Shown here piece by piece: positions 45,453 through 59,672 of a stretch of 64,000 nt of DNA. The notes below the pieces were generated by a model that was given only the letters and a program-made list of their open reading frames with translations, was not told the origin of the DNA and ran no database searches. The first letter of the stretch is position 1. The number at the start of each line of letters is the position of its first letter. The position numbers were made by a program, and so were the translations under genes. Source of the stretch: Pseudopyrenochaeta lycopersici (lineage: Eukaryota; Ascomycota; Dothideomycetes; Pleosporales; Pseudopyrenochaetaceae); contig NHZP01000010.1 of NCBI GenBank assembly GCA_003313425.1, positions 1,178,001 to 1,242,000 of the forward strand. The letters run 5' to 3'.

Positions 45453-48400
45453 TTACTTCTTCTTCTTAATCTCCTTAATCCTCTTGCTACGACGAGGAGT
45501 CTGCGACGGTATATACAGATTTAACGCGCTTATATCAGGTTGCGCTTGCCCAGGATAAGAAGGCGCAAGAGGAGGTCCTATAGGTAACTAACCAGGCGAA
45601 TATTAACTCAGCACCTGTTACTGTAATAATAACCTTCGTAAACCAGCATAAGTTAAAGTCTATAGAGACTTAGTTACGCTTTAGATAGACAGGCGCCTTA
45701 GTTTCTCCTTCCTGTCCAGCATCCTAGCAGCCTTACTATTAGGATTATTAGAAAGCTCCTTAAAAACCTTGTCTAGGGCAGTGCGTTATTCAACCTGCCT
45801 ATCGTGCTTCTACTACTTAGCTTCCTAAGCTAGATTTATACCTTTATTTAAGAAGAACAACCTGTTAGGTACGCCGAGGTCTCTATCTTTACTAAAAGTA
45901 AGCTTCTTATAATACTAGTAGACAACCTAATACTCTTTAATTATCTTTACTATAGCCTTCCTAGTATCCTTAATAAATTAATAGATTAAACTAGGATTAG
46001 GCTAATCCGTAAACAAGTCTATTAGTTCCTCTAAAACTAGCAAAGAGTCCTATCTTAGCTAACAGTTTACAGCCTTAGTAATGTTTAACGAGTATACTAG
46101 TGTAACATCTCTAGGAAAGGCCTACTTAACGCCTCTATAGTAATTTAAGTATCTAGAAGGTAACTTTAGCGCGGCAGTTAAGCTTTAAAAGGCAGTAGCA
46201 AGCTCTTAATAGGAGCCTATCTTAGGAATCTCTATCGTAGTTATGTCCTCTTCTACCTTAACAAACTAAGGCAAGATAGTTTATCGTTACTTAGTTACAG
46301 GTCTAGTAGATCCATAAGGCAGCCTAGGATTAGAGATGCAGACGTGACCAGCCTTACAAGGCTGACTAAACTATTTAACGTCAGGGAATTTCGCACTGCA
46401 ACTCTCTAGCCAGTCCCTCTTATTATCCTATCCCTTAATATAACTAGTAGAGTTCTTAAGTCCTAAGTTTTCTCGCTAGTTTTAGTACTTATAGATAATA
46501 TTATAAAAGCTACGTAGTATCTGCGTATAGTTATCTTTATCTTTATTATTAAAAGAGACGCTTCCTTAGATAATATCTACACCCCTGCCTAAGTACACAG
46601 CCTTAGAGATGTTTAAGTTAATATAACAGAAGTAAGTCCTATCCCTAGGCTTAGTGTATTTCGTGTAATAAGGGTAAGAAATTAGGTTAGGCTCTTTTCG
46701 CAAGACTGCGTACATTAGCTAATACTTAACGTTACCACGCACAAGCTGCTGTATTAACAAATAATACATTACCCGACACTAGCTAAGGTTACTCTTACTA
46801 TTAATTAGCCGCGTGTAGTAGAGGTATATATTAAAACTTTAATTAAGGATTAAGACTAGCTTAGGATCCTTAAAAATCTAGCTAAAGGCGTTGTAGGTAA
46901 TACTGCTGTACTCCTTAAATGCTTTAATATATACTCCCTAATTAAGAGCCTTAGCAACTTTGTCCTAGTTAATTTAGACTTAAACTTTTACTAGGTAATA
47001 ATAATAGCTCTTTAGGTCTTAATGCGTATAGTCTCCTTAAAACAGGGCTGAGAATAGAACTTAAGTTACTAGGTCCGATTAAAGCTAACCCTATTAATCC
47101 TAACAATAGTATAGTATCTTAAGCAGCTAAACTATGTTTAAAATACTAAGGCTTTAAGTAAGTAGGCCTATCTTACTAGCTACGTAACGGTAATATTACT
47201 AGCACACCCTGCGATAGTCGAATACCTAACTACTCTACCTATCCTTAAGAGTGCTGAAATTCACACACTCTCAATACTAGGTATTAATCAGCTAGACACG
47301 CTTACTATTATTTAACTTCCTAGACGTAAGCGACATAGTTATCTTAACTAGAGCAGACTGTTTATTTATACAGTTACATCCCTTACGCGATTTTACTGTA
47401 ATGCTAGTTTTAAGCGAGATGTCTTCTTTAATTAAGTCTTAAACGTTAATACTATTATTAAGTATTACTAGTAGTATTTCTAACTCTTCGCGTAACTACC
47501 TTACTAACTCTAAGTCTCTTACGCGAATCTTATCTAGAGCGAGAGGCTATGTAGAAGGAAATCTCTAACGCTGCCTAAGACAGAATTTCTCTTAAAGGGC
47601 CTCTACTGCCTTAACCTATTATTAAGTACGCCTATTCCCTCTTAAACATTATTCTTCTAGCTAGATTTCTTGAATGCTTTTAGCTGTAACAGACAGCCTG
47701 TCTGTTTAAGGCTTACCTAGCTTCTCTAGCTTATTCTAGATGTCGCTTCTAAATTCTTTACTTATACGTTAATAACTAAGACTAGAAGGCTTAATAACTT
47801 ACGTACGCCCTCTAATATTTAATAAAGTAGCGGGGCTTTAGCTTCTAGTACGTTTAGAGGTAGTTATCGCTAAGGCTGTTATCTAGACGCTAGCCTTAGT
47901 CGCAGAATTATTCTTACTATCGCTAGCAGTAGGAAGAAGTAACTTAGTCTGCTTATAATACCTAAAATAATTCTCCTATAGCTACTTAGGTAGAATAGGC
48001 ACATTTAGAGGAAGCTTCGTCCCTGCATGTAATTACTTTCTATACTATTTGATTGCCTCTATCTAGAATATCTAGTTAAGGTACTCTTATCTAGAGCGCG
48101 TGTCTATATTATTAGCTGTAATCTTAGAGGCAGGCATCTTATGCTTGTTAATAATGCCGCGTAACTTAGCGTTACTATCCTTATAATACTTCTTTATCTA
48201 AGTAGGTATATTAGCTATCTACTAACATACTTCTTCCTAGTTAGTAATATTAATAAATCTATCCTGCCTCCTCCTTACAGATTATTGTTAATAGTAAAGA
48301 GCTGTGTTAAGGAAGGGAGTAAGGTTATCTAGCGAGGTCCTGCGCAGTAACTATTAGACTGCTGTTACGCTAGAGTGTAAGTATACTACCTAAATAGAAT

Positions 48401-48914
48401 ATAGAATAAGAACTTACCTTAGTACATGCTAATAGTATTTGTCCAGATAGGTAAACGCGCTCTCTATCTCCTTTTTCTTCTTCTTCTTATAAGTATCTAT
48501 GTCCTTAAGTATAAGATATTACTGCTTAAAAGCAGCGACGCCTCTATACTATAATATTAGGCTTAGTCTTCCTTTTAGAAATTCTCTAGTTACGATAATA
48601 AGGGTTAAAGTCTTATTAAAGTAAGTCGCTAAGGCTACTATCTAATTATCTACTATACCCTTCTATTTAACAGGCGAGACTTACAGCAAGCTTTAAACCT
48701 AAGTATCTACTATAATCCCTACGTACTAAGGGACTTTAACGTTACTATAACGCTTAAGCTCAGTTCTGTAGTCTTTAATAGCTTCTTTACTAGTAAATCG
48801 CATAATCTCTATTAGCGTAGGCTTAATTATAGTCGTAGTTAGTTAAGGATTTAGGTTTAATAGTAGGGGTAGACGCTTCCTAGGCTGTTTAGGTGTCTAA
48901 GGCAGCTGTAACAT
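45453..48914 (-). pseudogene. Third gene of family D in copy E, RIP-damaged
   Basis: Start codon at 48914-48912 and stop at 45455-45453 give 3462 nt, exactly the length in D2 and F. The frame is broken only by TAG/TAA. The metal-site region near 46620 reads FCYINL, so the Arg-His of D2 is mutated to Cys-Tyr by C-to-T changes. Same domain layout as the D2 copy. Inactive as it stands. Confidence 0.7.
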
Positions 48915-49650
48915 CACTTAAAGTTTATACCTAACAGGCACTTATGTATCTACCTTAGAAGGTTTTAATAGATAGTAATAAGAAGTAAGAAAGAGAAACT
49001 TAGGCCCTGTAGGATCAACTACAGGCTTAAGATTTAGAGGGGGTTTAAGTAGTAGAGGGTATCTTTCTCTCTCTAACTTTACTTAAAAGCCCTGCTAAGG
49101 CTTATTAACGTAGTAAAAGGTAAAGTTACTATTATTTTAACTCCTTCCTGTTACCTAATTAGCTAGCATAGCAGGTCCTCTTAAGAGTTAGCTACTTAAG
49201 AACGTTTCCTAAGCAGGTCTTATCTTACTACTAAACGCAGCTATAAACTTACCTTCACACTTTAAAATATTAATTATCTTATCTTCTACCTCCTTTAATT
49301 AATTCTACATCTTCAAATTGTCGCTCTGTAGCCTCGTGGTTACGTTGCAGCTATTAGCGCAGATATCAAGTTATCCAGCCAATCAGATTTCAGCAGGTCT
49401 CGCTAAGCTCACCTAGTAATTACTAATTAGCTAGATTCTTCAACACCCTAGTTTCTCTACTATTTTTAATCGCGCAGTAAGGAGATTAACCTCCCAGCGA
49501 CTCTAAATAATATTTCGTTTAATTTTAACTTATTTTTATATATCTAGGAGGTTACGCTGCGTGTATGTAATACTAAATATGTAAAAATATGCGAAAATTT
49601 AATAAAAGAAATACAGCCCCTCCCCTACTTTAAGATAAAAGCCCGTTTCT
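48915..49650 (-). other. Spacer between pol and third gene in copy E
   Basis: Reverse match to 36643-37377 of D2, including the 58-bp inverted-repeat motif at about 49376-49433. No gene seen. Confidence 0.65.
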
Positions 49651-51932
49651 TAGGCTTAAGTAAGCTTATCTTCTAAGTTAGAATTAATTTCTAAATTAGG
49701 TATTTAAACATATTATTGTCTCTTAGTCTCTGTTAAAGATCTTAGTATAATAATAGGATAGCTGCGTATAGTTAGCTATATTATATCTTTAGATAAATCC
49801 AAGTCTATAGGAGGATTATTCTCTGTCTCTTGTAACTAAATCACGTCTTAGTTAGGATTTTTAATAACTATAAACTTATTATCTTAAGAGTTATTAGATT
49901 AAGCAGGCGGTAGTAAAAAGTTAGCTTTAGCATCCTATAATAAAGGATCCTATAGCTTTACACAACCTTAATACTTCTAAGCGACCTTACTTTTATCTTA
50001 AAGTACCTACAGCTTAAGTCTCTATCCTAAGGTAGTATTTCTAAATCGCGTGCTGTTAAAGTCTATAAGTTAATAGTTACCTTTATCCTAATTAGTATAA
50101 AAGACTTTATATAGTCCTAGCTATCTACTCGTAAGCTTCTTATCTCTTAATATGTTAATATCTCTAGCTAAGTCCTATATTAGTACGAAGTTATCTTCTT
50201 TAATTTCCTCTTAACAAATCTCTCTATAATTATCCTAATATTCCTTCTTTTTGCGTCGCAGGCGCTTAGTTCTTAACACTACGTCCTTAAGAAATTAATC
50301 TCTTAAATCTAGCTGTATAGCTTGCACCGCTAATAACTAGCCTCTTAATATTACTTATCTAAATAGTAATATCTGCTATATTAGAAGAGTAAGCTTAATT
50401 AGAAGTACTAGATTCTAACTAGTAACTAACTAATAAAGAGAATATCTAGTCTAACTCTAAGTAGAAATTCTGTCTACCTATAATACTATTAGAAGATTAT
50501 TAACCTAAGGTCTAGGAAGCTTTACTAGTGCGTTACATATTAGCTTGTAACTACCCTTAATTTTTCCTATAGCCTAAGGGTTATATACTAATACCTAGAT
50601 CCTCCTAATACAATAAATCTTAGTAAGGGCTTTAACTACCTTTCTAAAATTAGGTCCGCTGTCTACAGTAAGTGTCCTTATTATACTCTAGCAATACAAG
50701 ATTTCCTTATATAAAAACTTAGCGACAGTAGATAACTTATTATTAGCTATTACTCGTGCCTCTAGCTATCTACTAAGGTATTCTTATATAATTATAATAA
50801 ATTTCTTTTCTTAATAATACGGCATGTAAACAACGTCTATAGTAACTCGTTCCTATAATATATAATAGTAGGTATTTATTAGTATCTCTTACTTATAACT
50901 TAATAATCTCCGCTAGCACTGTTTACATAATATAATCGTGCGTTGCACCTCCTTATGCATCCTTTCCTACTAGTATTGTTAAGCAAGCATTAAATAGACG
51001 CCGTTTACTCTTCTATAACTAATCTATTAATATACTTTCTATATAGCTACAGTCTTTAGATTAGGATTATCTATAACTTAATAAATAGCTATATTCCTTA
51101 TAGACTTTTAGAATAGATAGCCTTCTCGCATAAAGAAATTCATCGCCCTCTTTTTTTACACTTAAAGTTGTGCCTTTGTAAGGCCTTTAAGCTTCTTAAA
51201 TCTTATTAAGAACTAAGTAATTACTTCTAACTTGTCTAAGTATTGCTTATTTAGTATCCTATTTATCTTAGTAGGCGAGGCAAACTTAAGGTTAGCGACT
51301 AGGTTTTTAATAAAATCTTTAAGGTCGTCTTTAGTCTCGTCTAGCTGTTTCTATCCTTCTAGCTTCAGATATCGTAACAACGTATTAGGAATAATATTCT
51401 TCTTTCTAGGAATATACTTAATATTAAAGTCCTAAGTAAGGATAGCTGCGAGCTACCTGTTTTAGACTAACCCAGGAACGTTAGGCGATAATCTATTAAG
51501 TTAATAAATAAGCGTCTAAGCGTCTGTTTTAATAGTAAAATATTATCTATATAGCTAGGTTCTGAATTTCTTTAGCGCCTATAATACTGCCTTGCACTTA
51601 AGCTTTATTAAGTGCTAGAGACTCTCAGCTTTTAACTATATTGTACTTTTAAATTAACACGGATGTCTTTTTCTGTCTGCTCTAATCTGTTTAAGAGACG
51701 CGCCTGCGCCTTCCTTACTCGCGTCTACTACTATAAAAAGTATACCTCTATTCTTATAATTAAGACTTACTAACGCTGGGGCTAAAGTAATGTATTACTT
51801 TAAGGTACGCATAGCCTCTTATTAAGCCCCCTGCTATGTCTATTTAACGCTAGTCCTTATTAACTAGAACAGGAGCTTCGCGCGAATAGCAAAGCTAGGC
51901 ACCTATATCTTGTAGTAGACACAGATACCTAT
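49651..51932 (-). pseudogene. Copy E RNase H and integrase half of pol, RIP-damaged
   Basis: Reverse match to 41651-43935 and to 34362-36640. Read leftward it starts at the connection motif GICVYYRI (51932) and gives RNase H (about 51790-51350), the integrase zinc finger (about 51050-50890), the catalytic region (about 50860-50530) and the GPY-like module. The upstream half is displaced by insertion of F at the atag site. Confidence 0.8.
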
Positions 51933-52305
51933 TGTGCCGTTGCATAGGGTACCTAGGCAATCAGGTGATGATGGGTTTCCTTTGTCAGCGAGATTTGATG
52001 ATAAGACTTGGAGATGCGAGAGATCTCAACGTTATGCACCAAAACCTCATGCACCACACACTACGAGAATTCACTTCAAAACTGAGATTTTGCAAAGTAG
52101 CTAGTGCATTAGTTACGTCAATTCAATAAGATTTCAGACCATTTTGTTTATTACTTTTAATCAGGCTCTATACTTACCTTCGTTTCTAGCAGACTGCACA
52201 GGCAGGGCTGCTCCTGTTATTTACGCACGCTTGGATTCTAACGTTACCTCTTATTTACAACACCAGAACTGCGGGATTGTGCTGAACTACCTTGTTAACT
52301 CCACA
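51933..52305 (+). repeat. 5' LTR of copy F (373 bp)
   Basis: Family D LTR with a small net 5-bp loss in the GATGCACCA-type repeat region near 52035. Preceded by ctat (51929-51932), the reverse of atag. Confidence 0.9.
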
Positions 52306-52488
52306 TATAATAGTGAAGCCTAAGGGGCACAACGGTCTGTTCTGGTTAGGCTACAGCTAATAAGAGCAGAAAAAGCCTACATGGTATTGAACTGTTAACG
52401 TCGAAAACATAAATATAAGAGCGCTATATTGCGATACAGAGATCATAGGATTACCTAGAAAGAGCTGGGTGTCTGTTTGACCCTGACA

Positions 52489-52599
52489 AACCTTTGAGAG
52501 GGATGGCGCTGTTGCGGCCAGCCTTCGGAACCTTTGAGAGGGATGGCGCTGTTGCGGCCAGCCTTCGGAACCTTAGAGAGGGATGGCGCTGTTACGGCC
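52489..52599 (+). repeat. 40-bp tandem repeats in the leader of F (3 units)
   Basis: Units start at 52489, 52529 and 52569. Only three units, against five in D1 and D2. Confidence 0.9.
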
Positions 52600-52729
52600 A
52601 CCCCCTCTACATTTTTAGAGCTAAGAGTTGACAGGGACCAGCTCTGTTGAGGCTGTATCCTTATTATCTTGCTATAACAAATTAAGACTTCCTATAATAT
52701 AAGCGGAAGCTAACTTAGTAGTAGTAGGA

Positions 52730-55700
52730 CAAGAAGACGAACAAGAATAAGATAACAGAAAACAAAAAACAAGAATAACTATAAATAATTAGGAAATAAT
52801 TTAGAAGTAGTACAGTATTAGATTTTAGTTAATTATTAGCGTTAGCAAGGAACTACCTAGTAGTTGCAGTCTCCTTATTCAGTTATACTGAAGGGCTGCA
52901 GCAGCCTATTCAGGATTCAGCCTTCAGCTATCCTTATAGCTGAATTGATACCAAATTCGCTGTTATTTAGATTAGATCTTACGCTAGCTATTAAGGTTAT
53001 TAAGAAACATACTATAGATACTAGTAAAGTACTTGTGCCTATAAGGCTGGCAAGAAAAGACTTTCTATTTACAGGAAAAGACGTTACTAAGTTCCTAGAT
53101 AACTTTAATTGCTAGGCAGATAATAGTGGCTATAACAACTATTAAAAGATAAGAATCCTTCTAGACTTCTGTAATACTATGTGCAGAAGCTTTATTAAGA
53201 AAATAAGGCTATACAGGGTACTAGACTGGAAGAAGCTTTAAGAAGTAATAAAAGAGTATTAGCACGATTAAGATGTAGCTTAACGCATAGGAACGCGAGC
53301 GTTCCTAGAGACCTATGTTTCTAAAACGTTAAGAAAATTCCTAGGACTATCTAAGTATTTAACTAACTTCGCAGCGTATAGTAACGCTTGCATTAAGATA
53401 GGCCAGCTATATAGGATAGAGGCTGGCTTCTTTTTCGCTAGAGGCCTTCTAAGAGAAGACTAAGATATAATCTTTATCTACATATATAAAGGGCTGATTC
53501 TAGATAAGCTAGAGAGTTTTAATATTAAGAAGATTTACACGTATCTTAAGCGCGTGTACTGCTAGAGAGAGGAGATAAAATAGATATCCCCTAGTTATAT
53601 AGAAAGAGAGGCTAAGCTTACACACTAGATCCTTAATTAAGAAAAGAAAACATTAACAGCTAAGCAGCTAAAAGACGCAGTTAATAAGTATAAGAAAAGT
53701 AAAGTTTAAGAGGAAGCTAGGCCTGCTCTTCTACCTAGTATAGATCTAGAGGTTTAAGACCTTATTTTAGCCCTTAGCGACTAGAAGATTAGCCTAGCTA
53801 AGGTTAACGAGATAATAGTTTATCCTAAGCTTAGTTAGATTCTGAGGAACCCAGCTACGTACGCGTACTTTATTAGCTGAGTTGTCTTAAGAGATGATGC
53901 TAAGCAGTTACTATTAGAAAGGAATAATAGCTCGTACATAATAACGGCTCCTCGCAACTTGAATCCTCAGCAAGGCGCAATCACTATCTAAGGACGTGAA
54001 TATTGAAACACTTGTAATATGTGCAACCTCCCTAGTTACATTGCTAGAGAATATAAGCTATATTAGCTACTTTTGCATCTTAGCTAGATTAGCTTTAAGT
54101 AGAATAGGGAAGTTAGATATAAGACTTACTATTTTAGTCCTTCGCATAAGAGGTTAGGGCAAATCTAAGGAACTGCACCCTAAACGTTGTAGCTTTATTA
54201 GTTAAAATAGAAAATTTGGGAGTATTATAGAGTTACTAATAATGTCTTAGATTAGCTAGCATTAGTAGTATGTCCGGAGAAGTTTAATAGAGTAGACTTA
54301 AGGCCTACTTAATATTAAAAGCTTAGACTACTAGCTATGCAGTAATAGAAGGTAGTTAGTCCTAATATAAATACGATTGTAGAAGATAGATATAGCAGGA
54401 TAGCTATAAGCCTAGCTAAGAACCTACTAAACTTTCAGAACGTTAGGATATTGCTAAGAGGCTTGACTGAAGCGTATTTTGCCCTTAATAAGGTTACATC
54501 TTAGGACATTATTCTTAGTACTTTTAAGGAAGGAGCAGTAAATACTAGCTTAACTTATACAGTAACACGCTCTTAAACGCGTTAGAATGTCGGGAAAGAT
54601 CTAGTTCTTAAGAAAGTTAGGCAGAGTAAAGTTTAGAAGCAAGCTCCTGCTAAACCTCCTTATTCTAAATAACTAAAGCGAGTTATAGTTAAGGACTATT
54701 ATATGCCTGTTATAAGGGGCAACACTGCATTTAAACTAATAGATATTAAGAAGTTTAAACAAGTAGAGCTAATTCTATTCGCTAGCTAAGCCTATAATAA
54801 GCTATTCTCTCTTATACAGCCTCTAGATAATAATAGAAGCTTTTAGGATTTGAAAGCTAAGCCTAAATTTATTAGTTAAAATAAGAAAAAGAAGAACTAG
54901 AATAACGGCCTTACTAATATAGAGCTCCGTTATTTACTAGGCCTGCATCTAAACTGTATCGCTACTACTATACTACGTTAGGAGGTGCGTGGTGTAACTT
55001 TTAGGGACCTTATAAGCTAACATTAGCTTTAAAAACAAGTTAGAAATATATTAAAAGCAATTAATAAGCCTACCGCGTCGTTAGCTAGCGTGAACGCTGT
55101 AGAATTAAGTATTAGGCCGGCTAGCTAATCAGCAATCGCCAGGTCAGCTAAGCGAGACCTGTTAGAACCTAATTAGCTGACACTACAGTGCCTTACCCCG
55201 CACAACCCCGCGTCCGCCTATGTTATTAGGGATGTTCAGAGGCATTTTTCTAATAAAGAAAAGGTTAAATTAAATTAAGTAGAGACAGTTAGTCTTAAAA
55301 AAAGACTAAATTTAGAGCTTAACTTAATATAATTTAGGACTTTTAATGCACAAACCAGGTATAAAGCCTCAGGAACATATAACACTTAGCATAAAGCTTT
55401 AGTTAATCCTACTAAATAAGAAGCTATAATAATTTAAAAGAAGATAGGCATAGCCTACGTGCAGTGTAACCTTCTAACCTGCTAGGCCTTATTTAATAGG
55501 CATGCAGTAAAGTGTCTTATTAATACTAGCGCACAGATAAACCTTTTAAGATATAGTGCAGCTAAGGCATTAAAGCTTATATATAAAGACTATAAGCAAG
55601 ATAGCTTATATTAAGATAGAGTAGTTACTGCGAATAGAAGCACTAATCCTTTTGTAGGAACTGCGTAGAGTGTCCTAGTTAAAGTAGGAGAGGTAACTGT

Positions 55701-58700
55701 TATTAGTTACTTTAGGATTGTTTAAAACCTAACAAGATTAGTAATTTTAGGTAGACCTTAGTGCGCTTTAGTAAAGTTATTAATTTAGTATAACGTATAT
55801 AGAAGGATTACATGCAGGATTATTTCTAAGAATAGAGACAGAAACGCCGTCTTTATAGCCTCTGATCCTGCTCCGCTGCATCTAAGAGACTATATACTAA
55901 CTCTTAAAGATAAAGAAAATATATAGCAGACACCCTTTTTAGGGAGGAGTGTCTAGATTTAAGTAGAAGATACCTAGGGTAATATTTTAGTTTAGAATCT
56001 TATTTATCTTATGCTTAGGTTAAGTATATTTAGGAGGCTAAGTTTGTAAAAGCTTCTGTTAGATTTAGCGAATTTTTACCTATTTTTACGACTAATAATA
56101 AGCAGCAATTTAAAGAATAGGTAAAGTAAGTAATAAGCTATAGAGTTAGAGCCTCTAAAGATCCTTTAGCTGTGTAAGAATTAGAGTCTTTTTTAGTTAT
56201 GTGTGAACTTAACTGTCAGGCGTAATAGGAAAAGAGAAGGAAGTACACAGGCAGTTAGGTTAATACCCTGTATAAGAGGGTAGCTAATAAGGTGTAACCT
56301 GTAGATATTCCTGCAGTATTAGATATTAAGGAGTTTAGGCGTAAGGATTAGAAGCGATATGCTGTTAAAGTGCAACTCTTAAGAAAAAGTCTAAGACCTC
56401 CTAATATAGGGCCTTTTAATTACCTTTTTAAATACAGATATACAGTATTCCTATAGGGCATAAGATTAATACTAGAAAGGCTAGCCTTATAAAAGTTTAG
56501 ATCTAAGTTAATAAAATTAGAAGTTTAGCTATTTATTAAAATGTTGATAAACAGAGAAGGCGCGATTACTTTCACTTTCTCTAAGACAGGATAAATTATT
56601 GAGGATGTATATCCTCTATATAAGGTACGGACTATTAAATATAAAGCTTAGTAAGAAAAATCGTTCCTAATAGCGCGAGCTGTTAAGGAAGAGGTAGTTA
56701 CAATATTTAATAATAGACTTAATAGAGGGGTACTAGAAAGATGCGCCAGTTAGTACAGAAACTTATAGTTTCTAGTTAAAAAGAAGGATAAGAGTTATCG
56801 GATAATACTTAGGTTAATTAAGATAAACGCAGTGTCTCTTAGGGATACTAATCTGCCTCTAATAGCAGATGAATTCTCTAAGCGTTTTAGTAGATGTTGT
56901 ATTCTATCTCTTATAGATCTATTCTTAGGATATAACTAGATTACACTTCATCCAGACAGCAGAGATATAACTGCCTTTTATACGCTAGTTAGTTTGCTTC
57001 GATACTGTACAATAGTTTAAGGCGTAACTAACTTAGTTACAGTCTTTTAGCGAGTAGTTATAAAGATTATAAAGGATTATTAGCTATATACTATTCCTTT
57101 TATAGATAACATTACTGCTAGCGGTCCTAAAACTAACTATAGAGGAGAAGAAGCATTTCCTAGAGTAAGAAGATATGTGTTAGAACATATTTAGCAGCTA
57201 GACAGGGCTCTAGCTAACGTAGAAAGAGCTAGAGCTATAATTTTAGGTAAGAAGTATTATTAGGGAGTCTCTAGATTAGGGGTAGTTAGATATAAGGTTA
57301 CTGCGTAAGGAAGATATCTAGATTAATAGAAAGTAGCTAAGATTCTAGATTAGCTAGAATGCAGAAACGTAAAAGAAGTAAGGGCGTTTATAGGTATCTA
57401 TGTCTACTACAGGATATAGGTGCCTAGCTTTGCTATTCGCGCGAAGCCCCTGTTCTAGTTAATAAGGACTAGCATTAAATAGATATGGCAGGGGGCTTAA
57501 TAAGAGGCTATGCGTACCTTAAAGCAATATATTACTTTAGCCCTAGTGTTAGTAAGTCCTAATTATAAGAATAGAGGTATACTTTTTATAGCAGTAGACG
57601 CGAGTAAGGAAGGCGTAGGCGCGTCTCTTAAACAGATTAGAGCAGACAGAAAAAAACATCTATATTAATTTAAAAGTATAATATAGTTAAAAGCTAAGAG
57701 TCTCTAGCACTTAATAAAGCTTAAGTGTAAGGCAGTATTATAGGCGCTAAAGAAATTCAGAACCTAGCTATATAGATAACATTTTACTATTAAAACGGAC
57801 GCTTAGACGCTTATTCATCAACTTAATAGATTATTACCTAACGTTCCTAGGTTAGTCTAAAATAGGTAGCTCGCAGCTATCCTTACCTAAGACTTTAATA
57901 TTAAGTATGTTCCTAGAAAGAAGAATATTATTCCTAATGCGTTGTCACGATATCTAAAGCTAGAAGGATAGGAATAGCTAGACAAGACTAAAGACGACCT
58001 CAAAGATTTTATTAAAAACCTAGTTGCTAACCTTAAGTTTACCTCGCCTACTAAGACAAGTAGGATACTAAATAAGCAATACTCAGACAAGTTAAAAGTA
58101 ATTACTTAGTTCTTAACAAGATTTAAGAAGCCTAAAGGCCTTACAAGGGCACAACTTTAAGCGTAGAAAAAGAGGGCGATAAATTTCTTTATATAAGAAG
58201 GCTATCTATTCTAAAAGTCTATAAGGAATATAGCTATTTATTAAGTTATAGATAATCCTAATCTAAAGACTGTAGCTATATAGGAAGTATATTAATAGAT
58301 TAGTTACAGAAGAGTAAACAGCGTCTATTTAATGCTTACTTAATAATACTAGTAGGAAAGGATATATAAGGAGGTGCGACGCACGATTATATTATGTAAA
58401 CAGTGCTAGCGGAGATCATTAAGTCGCAAGCAAGAGATACTAATAAATACCTACTGTTACGTATTATAGGAACGAGTTACTATAGATGTTATTTACATGC
58501 CGCATTATTAAGGAAAGAAATTTATTATAATTATATAAGAATACCTTAGTAGATAGCCAGAGGCACGAGCAATAGCTAATAATAAGTTATCTACTGTCGC
58601 TAAGTTTTTATATAAGGAAATCTTATGTTACTAGAGTATAATAAGGACACTTACTATAGACAGCAGACCTAATTTTAGAAAAGTAGTTAAAGCCCTTACT

Positions 58701-59670
58701 AAGATTTATTATATTAGGAGGATCTAGGTATTAGTATATAACTCTTAGGCTATAGGAAAAATTAAGGGTAGTTATAAGCTAATATGCAACGCACTAGTAA
58801 AGCTTCCTAGACCTTAGGTTAATAATCTTCTAACAGTATTATAGGCAGACAGAATTTCTACTTAGAGTTAGACTAGATATTCTCCTTATTAGTTAGTTAC
58901 TAGTTAGAATCTAGTACTTCTAATTAAGCTTACTCTTCTAACATAGCAGATATTGCTATTTAGACAAGTAATATTAAGAGGCTAGTTATTAGCGGTGCGA
59001 GCTATACAGCTAGATTTAAGAGATTAATTTCTTAAGGACGCAGTGTTAAGAACTAAGCGCCTGCGACGTAAAAAGAAGGAATATTAGGATAACTATAGAG
59101 AGATTTATTAAGAGGAAATTAAAGAAGATAACTTCGTACTAATGTAGGACTTAGCTAGAGATATTAATATATTAAGAGATAAGAAGCTTGCGAGCAGATA
59201 GCTAGAACTATATAAAGTCTTTTATACTAATTAGGATAAAGGTAACTATTAACTTATAGACCTTAACAGCACGTAATTTAGAAACACTACCTTAGGATAG
59301 AGACTTAAGCTGTAGGTACCTTAAGATAAAAGCAAGGTTACTTAGGAGTATTAAGGTCGTGTAAAGCTATAGGATCCTTTATTATAAGATGCTAAAGCTA
59401 ACTTTTTACTACTGCCTGCTTAATCTAACAACTCTTAAGATAATAAGTTTATAGTTATTAAAAATCCTAACTAAGACGCGATTTAGTTACAAGAGACAGA
59501 GAATAATCCTCCTATAAACTTAGATTTATCTAAAGATATAATATAGCTAACTGCACGCAGCTATCCTATTATTATACTAAGATCTTTAACAGAGACTAAG
59601 AGACAATAATATGTTTAAATACTTAATTTAGAAATTAATTCTAACTTAGAAGATAAGCTTGCTTAAGCCT
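52730..59670 (+). pseudogene. Copy F gag-pol, RIP-damaged
   Basis: Same polyprotein as D2. An open 83-codon stretch of gag survives at 52864-53115 (TIDTSKVLVPIRLARKDFLF). The CCHC knuckle is at 54013-54054 (CNMCNLPSYIAREY: both leading Cys intact, His and last Cys changed to Tyr). Protease is near 55516 (LINTSAQINLL). RT is about 56560-57400 with PFIDNITAS at 57096. RNase H is near 57570-57960 and integrase about 58250-59100, with a GPY-like module near 59190-59320. Gag and protease share one frame and RT lies in -1, as in D2. Pol is not interrupted by any insertion here. Confidence 0.83.
55122..55179. repeat. 58-bp inverted-repeat motif, site 1 in F
   Basis: TAGCTAATCAG ... TAATTAGCTG arms, same position in gag-protease as 32092-32149 of D2. 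Confidence 0.72.
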
Positions 59671-59672
59671 AG

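Larger units (their letters stand above)
44640..51932 (-). mobile_element. Copy E: reverse-oriented family D element inserted in D1, 5' half cut by F
   Basis: Minus-strand copy with its 3' LTR (44640-45017) at the left, then polypurine tract, 3' UTR, the complete third gene, spacer and the pol 3' half. It stops at 51932 with ...gatacctat, the reverse of ataggtatc, where the LTR of copy F begins. Its 5' half must lie beyond F, outside the window. Confidence 0.88.

Noticed and set aside
51232..51435. 67-codon ORF, also at 57887-58090 on the other strand
   Set aside because: Antisense to the RNase H/integrase part of pol in copies E and F; a shadow frame.
44640..51932. Copy E as an inverted segmental duplication of D1 rather than an insertion
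   Set aside because: It begins exactly at an LTR terminus with its polypurine tract inside, and it contains the third gene, which the visible part of D1 lacks. An insertion is simpler, though the far junction is outside the window.
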